Of a stretch of 20,251 bases of DNA, positions 1 through 4,177 are shown piece by piece. Below the pieces are notes generated by a model that saw nothing but the letters and a program-made list of their open reading frames with translations, ran no database searches and was not told where the DNA came from. Within the stretch, counting starts at the first letter, position 1. Every line of letters starts with the position of its first letter. The translations under genes and the position numbers were made by a program. Origin of the DNA: a virus; the IMG/VR virus record IMGVR_UViG_3300018424_000346, positions 1 to 20,251 of that record. One strand, given 5' to 3'.

Positions 1-2
1 GT

Positions 3-65
3 CGAGTTTTTAACACCGAAGCAGAGTACAAAGAGGCACTCGCTGACTTCATCAACGGACTGTGA
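3..65 (+). CDS. C-terminal end of an upstream gene (partial)
   Basis: The first bases read as an open frame ending in TGA at 63-65, giving a 20-residue tail that ends ...EALADFINGL. The gene starts before the window. The choice of frame is an inference: it is the one that closes just before the next gene and looks protein-like (acidic, helix-forming), whereas the frame of the next gene runs through without a stop. Function cannot be told from 20 residues. Confidence 0.5.
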   Translation, partial: RVFNTEAEYKEALADFINGL

Positions 66-93
66 TCACTCTCTGATTCCTTACACTCAACTG

Positions 94-339
94 ATGAAAA
101 ACCTCACTGACAACTATTTCACCACTGTGAATAACGCCCTCTTTCACATTGCCACCATCCTCGCATTCTGGGTTGGTGTTGTTACTTTCGCTGCCAAAGG
201 TGTGCGTGAGTGGTATAACAATGGTGGGCAAGAAAGCATCGCATTGTTTGTAATGCGTGTGCTGCATTACCTGAACTCGTTGACTGAATCCCTCTACTAT
301 TCTGTGGAGGAAACTGTTGATCTTCCCCGCGAGGTTTGA
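94..339 (+). CDS. small membrane protein, unknown function
   Basis: This 81-residue protein has one clear hydrophobic helix at about residues 15-35 (from ALFHIATILAF to VTFAAKG), followed by a basic/aromatic turn and a second, amphipathic stretch at about 47-60. That suggests a single-pass inner- or thylakoid-membrane protein. No Shine-Dalgarno sequence precedes the ATG. It lies 28 bases after the upstream gene and 3 bases before the next small membrane gene, so the two are probably co-transcribed. I do not recognise the family. The small size and position in a run of tiny genes fit auxiliary early phage genes. Confidence 0.6.
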   Translation: MKNLTDNYFTTVNNALFHIATILAFWVGVVTFAAKGVREWYNNGGQESIALFVMRVLHYLNSLTESLYYSVEETVDLPREV

Positions 340-342
340 ATC

Positions 343-504
343 ATGAGATTTGCACTTCTCGGTTTCGTTCTAGTCATCGGTGGCATGATTGGTGTCTCCG
401 CTATTGATTCAGTCTCCAAAATGCAGGACGCTAAGTTACAACGATTCTGCAAACAAATCCCTGCAGGCGCATCCTACGATGACATCTGCGCGGACTATCG
501 TTAA
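343..504 (+). CDS. 53-aa secreted or membrane-anchored small protein
   Basis: This short frame starts with ATG three bases after the previous stop and encodes 53 residues. Residues 4-20 form a hydrophobic segment (LLGFVLVIGGMIGV) that could be a signal anchor. There is no lipobox cysteine. The polar remainder carries two cysteines, C36 and C49, in a pattern FCK...YDDIC that could form a disulfide outside the cytoplasm. The start context is GAATC-ATG without a Shine-Dalgarno, like several neighbours. The pattern of a hydrophobic N-terminus followed by spaced Cys near the end recalls small cyanophage proteins, but no function is known to me. Confidence 0.55.
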   Translation: MRFALLGFVLVIGGMIGVSAIDSVSKMQDAKLQRFCKQIPAGASYDDICADYR

Positions 505-544
505 TCACGCGCAACACTAACTAACAACAATCACTCTCACAATC

Positions 545-766
545 ATGGATCGCAACGAACTCCAACGCGAATATGTTGATGCCATTGTTGGTGGCATGGA
601 CCTGGATGATTGCCTGGCACTGTTAAAAGACTGCCTCAATGCTGACCTGCAAGTGTATAGTGACAAAGAACTGATTGAAGAGGTTGAACAATACTATCCT
701 CACCTGATTGAAGAGGAAGGTGAAGAGAATAGCGACGAACCCAGCGAAGCGACGGGATGGCAGTGA
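545..766 (+). CDS. small acidic conserved-type protein, unknown function
   Basis: This 73-residue acidic protein begins with a helical segment, ELQREYVDAIVGGMDLDDCLALL, then a second helix with YSDKELIEEVEQYYPHLIEEE and a low-complexity acidic tail. The pattern LQREYVD.I..GMD...YSD.EL..EV..YYP resembles a small protein often seen in T4-like cyanophages and their hosts, from memory. Its role is unknown. The start codon is preceded by CACAATC with no Shine-Dalgarno. The acidic tail and lack of membrane segments suggest a soluble cytoplasmic protein, possibly a regulator or partner protein, but that is a guess. Confidence 0.65.
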   Translation: MDRNELQREYVDAIVGGMDLDDCLALLKDCLNADLQVYSDKELIEEVEQYYPHLIEEEGEENSDEPSEATGWQ

Positions 767-789
767 CAGTCGGCAAGGTGTCCACTATT

Positions 790-819
790 CTGGCACTGAC
801 CCCCGTTTTCGTGTATCTT
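790..819 (+). promoter_or_regulatory. weak sigma70-type promoter candidate
   Basis: CTGGCA at 790-795 and TATCTT at 814-819 are 18 bases apart and each matches four of six consensus positions. The pair lies in the 102-base gap before the gene starting at 869, the longest gap in this early cluster until 2495. This is a weak match and would put transcription start about 40 bases before the ATG. Confidence 0.25.
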
Positions 820-868
820 AGAGGAGTGGAGGGGATTTCACTTCACAAACGTCCTAAACTTTCTGATC

Positions 869-1201
869 ATGCGTAAAATCGAGCAGGCAATGAACACCGC
901 CATCGCTAACAACGCCAACTGGCAATCTGGCAACACTTCTGTTCACTTTAACGAGGAAGAGAATGTGTCTGTTGTTCGTCTTCACGGCAACAAGATTGCC
1001 GAGGTTGGTGATAACTTCATCCGCCTTTTTGATGGTGATCATCAGACTGCAACCACCAAATCTCGCCTGAATGCTATTCTTCAAGAGCATGGCGAAGTGG
1101 GTGACAAAGTGTTTGCTAAGAACTTCGATTGGTTCGTTCAGATGAACACTGTGCAAGGTCTTTCTGTGGTTCCGTTCTTCTCTTCCATGCGCCTCGGTTG
1201 A
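869..1201 (+). CDS. conserved-type phage protein, unknown function
   Basis: This 110-residue soluble protein opens with MRKIEQAMNTAI and contains short signature-like stretches: NTSV.F at about 22-27, RLHGNKIAE at 37-45, and TTKSRLNAIL at 62-71, followed by an aromatic-rich segment, VFAKNFDWFVQ. The pattern 'RKIEQ..N.AI..N.NW...NT.V...V.LHGN.IA...TTKSRLNAIL' is one I associate with hypothetical proteins shared by many marine cyanophages and podophages, so it is very likely a real gene. No catalytic motif is visible. The start context is CTGATC-ATG without a Shine-Dalgarno. The next gene starts 2 bases after its stop. Confidence 0.75.
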   Translation: MRKIEQAMNTAIANNANWQSGNTSVHFNEEENVSVVRLHGNKIAEVGDNFIRLFDGDHQTATTKSRLNAILQEHGEVGDKVFAKNFDWFVQMNTVQGLSVVPFFSSMRLG

Positions 1202-1202
1202 T

Positions 1203-1388
1203 ATGATCAAAGCACTGACAAAACGACGTTCCGCTAACTATTTCGCAAACCAAGTGAAGTTCTTGCTTTTGATCCTAATCGGCGTCCTTATCTATAACTC
1301 AGAGGACGCTCGATTCTTTATCTCTGACCGCCTCAATGATGCATCGGAGTTTGTACGTCCCGACCCCAAGATTGAGTTGCGCTGGTGA
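1203..1388 (+). CDS. small single-pass membrane protein
   Basis: This 61-residue protein has a positively charged N-terminus (KRR at 7-9), a short hydrophobic helix at about 18-31 (VKFLLLILIGVLIY), and a polar tail rich in acidic and aromatic residues. By the positive-inside rule the N-terminus faces the cytoplasm. It sits 2 bases after the preceding gene and its stop overlaps the GTG start of the next (GTGA), which suggests translational coupling across the three genes. The family is not recognised. Confidence 0.55.
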   Translation: MIKALTKRRSANYFANQVKFLLLILIGVLIYNSEDARFFISDRLNDASEFVRPDPKIELRW

Positions 1389-1849
1389 ACACTGTAACGC
1401 ACATCATTCCTCCCATTTACGAAACACTGATTCTCGGAACTATGCCCACTGTTGTTAAGTCTGATCTGAATGTCTACATCGCTTCGTTATGTGAAGCACT
1501 GGAGCAAGATTATCGTCTTTACACTGTAAAATCATTCCGTCGTTATATTCATCTCGGTGATGAGACGGGTCATTTTCAACGTCAACTTGATGCAATCCGC
1601 GAGGATCAATATGATTGGCAAATCTCTTACGATGTAGACTATGGTCGTAAGTATGCTAAGATTATGATGACACAAGGCGGATCTCGTTCTGTTCATTGTT
1701 TCATAGATATGAAGACGGGTGATGTATATAAACCCGCCTCTATTTCTAAACCTGCCAAAGGCATTCGGTATAACTTGCTCGATTCATCTTCGCGTGAAGA
1801 GTGTTACCGTCGTGCTGATTGGTCTGGTGGTTATCTCTACTCTCGCTGA
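1385..1849 (+). CDS. conserved-type hypothetical protein with C-terminal GGYLYxR motif
   Basis: The 154-residue reading starts at GTG, overlapping the previous stop as GTGA. An alternative ATG at 1442 would give 135 residues, and I cannot decide between them. The C-terminal half is distinctive: SVHCFIDMKTGDVYKPAS at about 102-119, then KPAKGIRYNLLD, and the end ADWSGGYLYSR. The pattern 'svhcFid..tGdvyKpAs...PAKG.RYN...GGYLY.R' is one I know from short proteins in many cyanophages and pelagiphages, always uncharacterised. No catalytic triad or metal site is obvious. A strand-rich core is likely, given the alternating pattern. The oxygenase gene follows 3 bases later. Confidence 0.7.
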   Translation: MNTVTHIIPPIYETLILGTMPTVVKSDLNVYIASLCEALEQDYRLYTVKSFRRYIHLGDETGHFQRQLDAIREDQYDWQISYDVDYGRKYAKIMMTQGGSRSVHCFIDMKTGDVYKPASISKPAKGIRYNLLDSSSREECYRRADWSGGYLYSR

Positions 1850-1852
1850 TTC

Positions 1853-2494
1853 ATGACTAATCAACTCTCCGACAATCTCACTGAAGAGGTATTACATAAG
1901 AACCAAACATTCGCCTGTTTTCCACAAGCAATCTCCGCATTTGATGTTCCTAATCATAACGAGATTAAACAACAAATCCTCACCTGGATGAGATCCAAAG
2001 ATCTTAATCCTGATCACCAAAGGAGAATGATCTCACACAATGTTGTCACTGTAGGTAATGACAACGAACTCCTAAATGATCTTCCTGATGTTAAAACTCT
2101 CCTGCTTGATCTTGTCAACAAACACAATGAAAATGCATGGTCTTACACATCAAGATTTGACATACAAGAATCCTATCTAGAGGTAGCATCCCAAGGTGCA
2201 ATCTATGCTCCACATGAACATTCTAACTCCCTCTATTCAGGAACGTATTTTCTCAATCTAGACAAAAAGACTCACTCTCCACTTAAGTTTAGACGACACA
2301 TTGTTTCTACTCATTTCCCTGCATTGCAGATCGAATGTAATAAAGAAACAGCATTCAATCAACCCGAGTGTTATGTACCTCACTCCGAGGGAACAGTGTT
2401 ACTCTATCCCCCTAATCTGACTCATGGGTATGAATCAAACCAAGCAGACAATCGTATCACTTTGTCCTTCAATGTTGTACCGATTGGAGTATAG
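1853..2494 (+). CDS. putative 2OG-Fe(II) oxygenase (PF13759/TIGR02466-like)
   Basis: This 213-residue protein shows the signature of the phage and bacterial 2OG-Fe(II) oxygenase family with a double-stranded beta-helix. The facial-triad region is APHEHSNSLYSGTYFLN (H121/H123 with the SG-YF-N strand). The distal metal histidine is H191 in PPNLTHGYESN. A following arginine (R201 in NRITLSFNVVP) is the expected 2-oxoglutarate carboxylate ligand. The length matches the family (about 190-220). Such enzymes hydroxylate an unknown substrate using O2, 2-oxoglutarate and Fe(II). In infected cyanobacteria they have been suggested to link to 2OG/nitrogen status or to modify protein or nucleic acid, but this is unproven. 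Arginine codons are largely AGA/CGA and the gene looks more AT-rich than its neighbours, a mild hint of separate acquisition. It is followed by the DnaA-box region. Confidence 0.85.
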   Translation: MTNQLSDNLTEEVLHKNQTFACFPQAISAFDVPNHNEIKQQILTWMRSKDLNPDHQRRMISHNVVTVGNDNELLNDLPDVKTLLLDLVNKHNENAWSYTSRFDIQESYLEVASQGAIYAPHEHSNSLYSGTYFLNLDKKTHSPLKFRRHIVSTHFPALQIECNKETAFNQPECYVPHSEGTVLLYPPNLTHGYESNQADNRITLSFNVVPIGV

Positions 2495-2506
2495 TTAAGG
2501 GACGCG

Positions 2507-2547
2507 CAGTTTTCCACAACTTTTTCCACAATGTCTGTGGAAAACTG
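2507..2547. promoter_or_regulatory. cluster of three DnaA-type boxes in a 12-bp inverted repeat
   Basis: TTTTCCACA occurs at 2510-2518 and again at 2522-2530, and its reverse complement TGTGGAAAA at 2536-2544. The first and third boxes lie in a perfect 12-bp inverted repeat (CAGTTTTCCACA at 2507-2518, TGTGGAAAACTG at 2536-2547). The second and third can form an alternative 9-bp hairpin with a 5-nt loop. TTTTCCACA is, from established knowledge, the DnaA-box form described at the Synechococcus replication origin. A fourth copy lies at 2854-2862. It could be an origin element, a DnaA-responsive operator or a DnaA sink. A plain RNA hairpin is the alternative. Confidence 0.55.
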
Positions 2548-2615
2548 TGTATTTAAGAAATGGTCTAAAAAACATACATTAGTGTGATATAGTTCGTGTT
2601 AATGTGTGTGGTTAT

Positions 2616-2635
2616 TGTTACCTCGGACTGTAACA
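2616..2635. repeat. short inverted repeat TGTTAC-8-GTAACA
   Basis: A perfect 6-bp inverted repeat (2616-2621 with 2630-2635) lies between the DnaA-type boxes and the promoter at 2692. Dyads of this size often mark repressor sites, but no regulator can be assigned. Confidence 0.35.
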
Positions 2636-2691
2636 CATCGACAGCGAGTTAGCAACACCCCCAGACCACTTCAGAAACCCTCACAAACCCC

Positions 2692-2720
2692 TTGACAATA
2701 CTCACAAAATCATACATAAT
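2692..2720 (+). promoter_or_regulatory. strong sigma70-type promoter (early type)
   Basis: A perfect -35 TTGACA (2692-2697) is followed after exactly 17 bases by a CATAAT -10 (2715-2720), five of six consensus positions. Transcription would start near 2727-2728, giving a leader of about 30 bases before the ATG at 2759. T4-like cyanophages use the host sigma70-like factor for early genes, so this is probably an early promoter driving the four small genes to the terminator at 3426-3450. Confidence 0.75.
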
Positions 2721-2758
2721 AACAGAGTCCTTCACTAACACTTTCATTCAACAATCTC

Positions 2759-2938
2759 ATGGGTCGTACATACAAGAAGAACGACATTCACAACTCACGT
2801 CGTCCCAAATCTATTCGAGAGAAGCGTAACTGGGGCAACAAAGATAGGCGAGAGTTTTCCACAGATTCCTCCGATACATATTCGGATAAGTATCGCAAAC
2901 CCTTCACCACTTCTGATGACTTTTATGAGGCAGAATGA
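2759..2938 (+). CDS. 59-aa basic small protein, first gene after the early promoter
   Basis: This 59-residue protein has a strongly basic first half (MGRTYKKND, RRPKSIREKRNW, KDRREF) and an acidic, aromatic end (SDDFYEAE). The basic half suggests nucleic-acid binding. No folded domain is recognised, and the sequence looks largely disordered. It starts about 30 bases downstream of the predicted transcription start, in the context CAATCTC-ATG without a Shine-Dalgarno. Its stop overlaps the start of the next gene (ATGATG). A fourth TTTTCCACA box (2854-2862) lies within its coding sequence. The opening MGRTYKKNDIH and RRPKSIR look like a small protein conserved among marine T4-like phages, from memory and unverified. 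Confidence 0.6.
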   Translation: MGRTYKKNDIHNSRRPKSIREKRNWGNKDRREFSTDSSDTYSDKYRKPFTTSDDFYEAE

Positions 2939-3069
2939 TGGACGATTTCAATGCACAAGACTGGATTGATTACATGCTCTCCGATGATGATGAGATCAAC
3001 GAAGATCTCGATCTAGATGATGCTATGATGCCTGAGTTTGCTCATGATTGCCGAGGAGATTGGAGTTGA
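2938..3069 (+). CDS. 43-aa very acidic small protein
   Basis: This short frame has a 43-residue product, MDDFNAQDWIDYMLSDDDE followed by an Asp/Glu-rich stretch to residue 29 and a short hydrophobic-polar end. Its ATG overlaps the upstream TGA. An ATG one codon earlier (2935) would give ATGA overlap and 44 residues. The product carries many acidic and almost no basic residues, the opposite of its basic upstream partner, so the pair could interact, but that is inference. Its own end overlaps the next start (TTGA). Confidence 0.45.
   Translation: MDDFNAQDWIDYMLSDDDEINEDLDLDDAMMPEFAHDCRGDWS
3053..3058 (+). promoter_or_regulatory. Shine-Dalgarno that decides a TTG start
   Basis: GAGGAG at 3053-3058 lies 7 bases before the TTG at 3066. 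Most neighbours have no Shine-Dalgarno, so this site makes TTG 3066, rather than the TTG at 3048, the better start of the next gene. Confidence 0.5.
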
Positions 3070-3239
3070 AAACTATCACCCTCTCCACGAATCCTCCAGT
3101 GGATATAAAGATCTGGGAAAAGCATCGTAAACACTTCTGGCGATATGATTACGATGGTTGTCCTAAGTATGGACCATTCAGTTCGTATGACTTAGCATTG
3201 CAAGATGCATCCACTCACAGTAAACAATCCAATGCCTGA
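3066..3239 (+). CDS. 57-aa small protein, unknown function (TTG start)
   Basis: Reading from TTG 3066 gives 57 residues beginning MKTITLSTNPPVDIKIWEKH and containing HFWRYDYDGCPKYGPFSSYDLALQDA at about 23-48. The aromatic/glycine pattern and following helix suggest a small alpha/beta fold. The start overlaps the previous stop (TTGA) and is served by GAGGAG. An upstream in-frame TTG at 3048 would add six residues and lacks a ribosome site. The 3' end overlaps the ATG of the next gene at 3232. I do not recognise a named family. Confidence 0.55.
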   Translation: MKTITLSTNPPVDIKIWEKHRKHFWRYDYDGCPKYGPFSSYDLALQDASTHSKQSNA

Positions 3240-3411
3240 AAAGTATCAACTTCTACTCGATTTGTACGATGCTGGGTCACTCCCACCTGATGAACAGATA
3301 GAGTTAGCACAGTTCCTGATTGATACTGGTTTGAGTGAAGAACTCACACAGTATCAGAGATTCACAGACTACATGATTGCAGAGGGTTTCTGTTACGATG
3401 TAGTGTGCTAG
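3232..3411 (+). CDS. 59-aa small protein resembling DUF7417-type phage proteins
   Basis: From ATG 3232 the product has 59 residues: EKYQLLLDLYDAGSLPPDEQIELAQFLIDTG in the first half, then LSEELTQYQRFTDYMIAEGFCYD. The pattern 'LYdaGsLppdeqieLaqfLIDTGL...Y.R....mI..GfC' is one I know from short uncharacterised phage proteins in cyanophages and other marine phages. The two-helix layout is clear. An in-frame ATG at 3205 would add nine residues inside the previous gene; the 3232 start, overlapping the previous stop by a few bases, is more typical here. It is the last gene before the terminator at 3426-3450, so it closes this early unit. Confidence 0.65.
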   Translation: MPEKYQLLLDLYDAGSLPPDEQIELAQFLIDTGLSEELTQYQRFTDYMIAEGFCYDVVC

Positions 3412-3425
3412 TTAGTATAAACAAT

Positions 3426-3450
3426 GGGGGTGCAATCGTGCCCCCTATTT
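3426..3450 (+). terminator. hairpin terminator closing the small early unit
   Basis: GGGGG (3426-3430) pairs with CCCCC (3441-3445), and the inner bases can extend the stem to 8 pairs including two G-U pairs around an AATC loop. A short T-rich stretch, TATTT, follows. It lies 15 bases after the last small gene. The T tract is weak, so readthrough is possible. Confidence 0.65.
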
Positions 3451-3458
3451 GCTATATT
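3450..3458 (+). promoter_or_regulatory. extended -10 promoter candidate TGCTATATT
   Basis: TGCTATATT differs at one base from the extended -10 consensus TGnTATAAT and stands immediately after the terminator. No good -35 is present. If active, it would start transcription near 3465 and produce a long leader or RNA across the structured region to the gene at 3744. Confidence 0.35.
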
Positions 3459-3508
3459 AAAACGCCCCACTTCCCTAACCTACAAAAGTATAGGATCGCC
3501 CTAGTGTT

Positions 3509-3664
3509 ATCTCTCTCTAAAAATATTTCCAGGGGTTCTGAGACCCCCCAGACCCTCGCTACGACCCCCCGCGAGGAATGGTCGTATATCTTCCTCACCC
3601 TAAAAGAGATTGCGAATATCTCTCTACAAAATATTTTTCTCAGGGGTAAAAATCTTCTCAGACC
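3509..3664 (+). repeat. imperfect direct repeat, two copies 108 bases apart
   Basis: Copy 1 (about 3509-3545) and copy 2 (about 3617-3664) share the same series of blocks: ATCTCTCT, then A-rich, then AATATTT, then AGGGG, then TTCTsAGACC. Copy 2 has a few extra bases between blocks. The shared order of five blocks indicates a duplicated element within the structured region. Confidence 0.5.
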
Positions 3665-3710
3665 TGTGAGGGCAAACGTATACGTATGGTTGTATCACAA
3701 ACACTGAGAA
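3655..3710 (+). repeat. nested inverted repeat just upstream of the AbrB-like gene
   Basis: The outer arms TTCTCAG (3655-3661) and CTGAGAA (3704-3710) enclose the inner arms TGTGA (3665-3669) and TCACA (3695-3699). The centre holds the palindrome ACGTATACGT (3676-3685). All could form one interrupted hairpin ending 33 bases before the ATG at 3744, or a set of DNA-binding dyads. Confidence 0.5.
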
Positions 3711-3732
3711 ATCTATATACTGTTATACAGAC

Positions 3733-3737
3733 AGGAG
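3733..3737 (+). promoter_or_regulatory. strong Shine-Dalgarno AGGAG
   Basis: AGGAG lies 6 bases before the ATG at 3744. It is the clearest ribosome site in the first 4 kb, where most starts have none, so this gene is probably translated efficiently and by a different initiation mode. Confidence 0.7.
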
Positions 3738-3743
3738 TATCAA

Positions 3744-3911
3744 ATGAGTAAGAGATATGTCTTAGAGGTCCAGGAAGGGGACGATGGTGAAGTATTTGTA
3801 CAGTTCCCTGATGAACTCCTAGAAGAGGCAGGGTGGCGTGAGGGAGACTACTTAGAATACTCCGAAGACATTGATGGTACAATAATGCTGAAGAAGGTTG
3901 ATGAGGAATAA
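3744..3911 (+). CDS. 55-aa AbrB/MazE-like small protein
   Basis: This 55-residue product reads MSKRYVLEVQEGDDGEVFV, then QFPDELLEEAGWREGDYLEY, then a strand pair ending DIDGTIMLKKVDEE. The order 'strand, P-DELLeeaGW-eGD-le, d-dGti-LkKv' is the hallmark of the SpoVT/AbrB/MazE swapped-hairpin fold, where a dimer of about 50 residues binds DNA or a toxin partner. Such stand-alone half-size proteins are common in T4-like phages with no proven role. No toxin gene lies beside it. It has a strong Shine-Dalgarno and a structured leader, and is followed by two direct repeats (3916-3941) that could be a binding site. DNA binding is inferred; the acidic surface could argue against it. Confidence 0.7.
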   Translation: MSKRYVLEVQEGDDGEVFVQFPDELLEEAGWREGDYLEYSEDIDGTIMLKKVDEE

Positions 3912-3915
3912 CTCT

Positions 3916-3941
3916 CAAAAACCGCGAAAGCAAAAACCGCG
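3916..3941. repeat. two direct repeats CAAAAACCGCG, 15-base period
   Basis: CAAAAACCGCG occurs at 3916-3926 and at 3931-3941, in the 44-base gap between the AbrB-like gene and the next gene. Repeat spacing close to one and a half helix turns and location between genes suggest an operator or anti-terminator-like site rather than chance. Confidence 0.45.
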
Positions 3942-3955
3942 TTTAACCCAACATT

Positions 3956-4177
3956 ATGGATAACCTGAACGAGAACTTTAAGAACATTGCGGAAGCATTT
4001 AATCACACAAATGCCCGTCTACAGTTACTAGAGGAGGCGGTCTCTAAAATGCCGCCCCCTGGTCCAGCAATGATTCAATACAAACCTCCTGGTGAAGATG
4101 AGTACAAAAACCTAAAGCAGGTGTTTGATGATCTCTATGAGCGGATAAATACAATCGAGACAGTTCTTGGTATTTAA
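3956..4177 (+). CDS. 73-aa coiled-coil-like small protein before the structural genes
   Basis: The first 32 residues (NENFKNIAEAFNHTNARLQLLEEAVSKM) and the last 25 (YKNLKQVFDDLYERINTIETVLGI) are amphipathic helices with heptad spacing. They are separated by a proline-rich linker, PPPGPAMIQYKPPGED. That layout suggests an oligomeric helical hairpin, perhaps a small virion or assembly factor. Its stop and the next gene's start overlap as TAATG, indicating coupling to the 1181-residue virion protein. A late-promoter-like motif (4144-4151) lies in its 3' end. The family is not recognised. Confidence 0.6.
   Translation: MDNLNENFKNIAEAFNHTNARLQLLEEAVSKMPPPGPAMIQYKPPGEDEYKNLKQVFDDLYERINTIETVLGI
4144..4151 (+). 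promoter_or_regulatory. T4-like late promoter motif GATAAATA
   Basis: GATAAATA matches the NATAAATA form of the T4-type late promoter (T4 itself TATAAATA) and lies 25 bases before the ATG of the large virion gene at 4177. Transcription would start about 10-12 bases after the motif, leaving a very short leader. The same motif precedes other late genes here. Confidence 0.5.

Larger units (their letters stand above)
3452..3735 (+). ncRNA. gene-free, highly structured region; candidate leader or non-coding RNA
   Basis: No credible gene covers 3412-3743. The stretch holds many inverted repeats on the + strand: GGGGT/ACCCC (3532-3536, 3543-3547); CCTCGC/GCGAGG (3554-3559, 3571-3576) interlocked with TACGACC/GGTCGTA (3560-3566, 3580-3586); AGAGAT/ATCTCT (3605-3610, 3618-3623); and a nested hairpin at 3655-3710. 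It also contains an imperfectly duplicated block. It lies between a terminator with an adjoining promoter-like TGCTATATT and a gene with a strong ribosome site. That fits a regulatory 5' leader or a separate RNA. No known RNA family is recognised. Confidence 0.4.

Noticed and set aside
854-1210. 118-codon minus-strand frame opposite the gene at 869-1201
   Set aside because: The + strand product has conserved-looking motifs and all supported genes are on the + strand; the antisense frame mirrors it almost exactly.
2507-2547. Inverted repeat after the oxygenase read as an intrinsic terminator
   Set aside because: The arms are not GC-rich and no T run follows the stem. The exact TTTTCCACA boxes, including an unpaired third copy, fit a protein-binding site better, although some termination cannot be excluded.
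3676-3685. ACGTATACGT palindrome as an independent phage or recombination site
   Set aside because: A 10-base palindrome alone is too short to support an att or resolution site; it is better read as the centre of the nested dyad.
3405-3707. 100-codon open frame on the + strand in the gene-free region
   Set aside because: It starts inside the previous gene, runs through the terminator hairpin and all the inverted repeats, and its product has no protein-like pattern. The base pattern fits structured non-coding DNA better.
3658-3933. 91-codon minus-strand frame opposite the AbrB-like gene
   Set aside because: It is antisense to a gene with a strong Shine-Dalgarno and a recognisable fold, and its product has no recognisable pattern.
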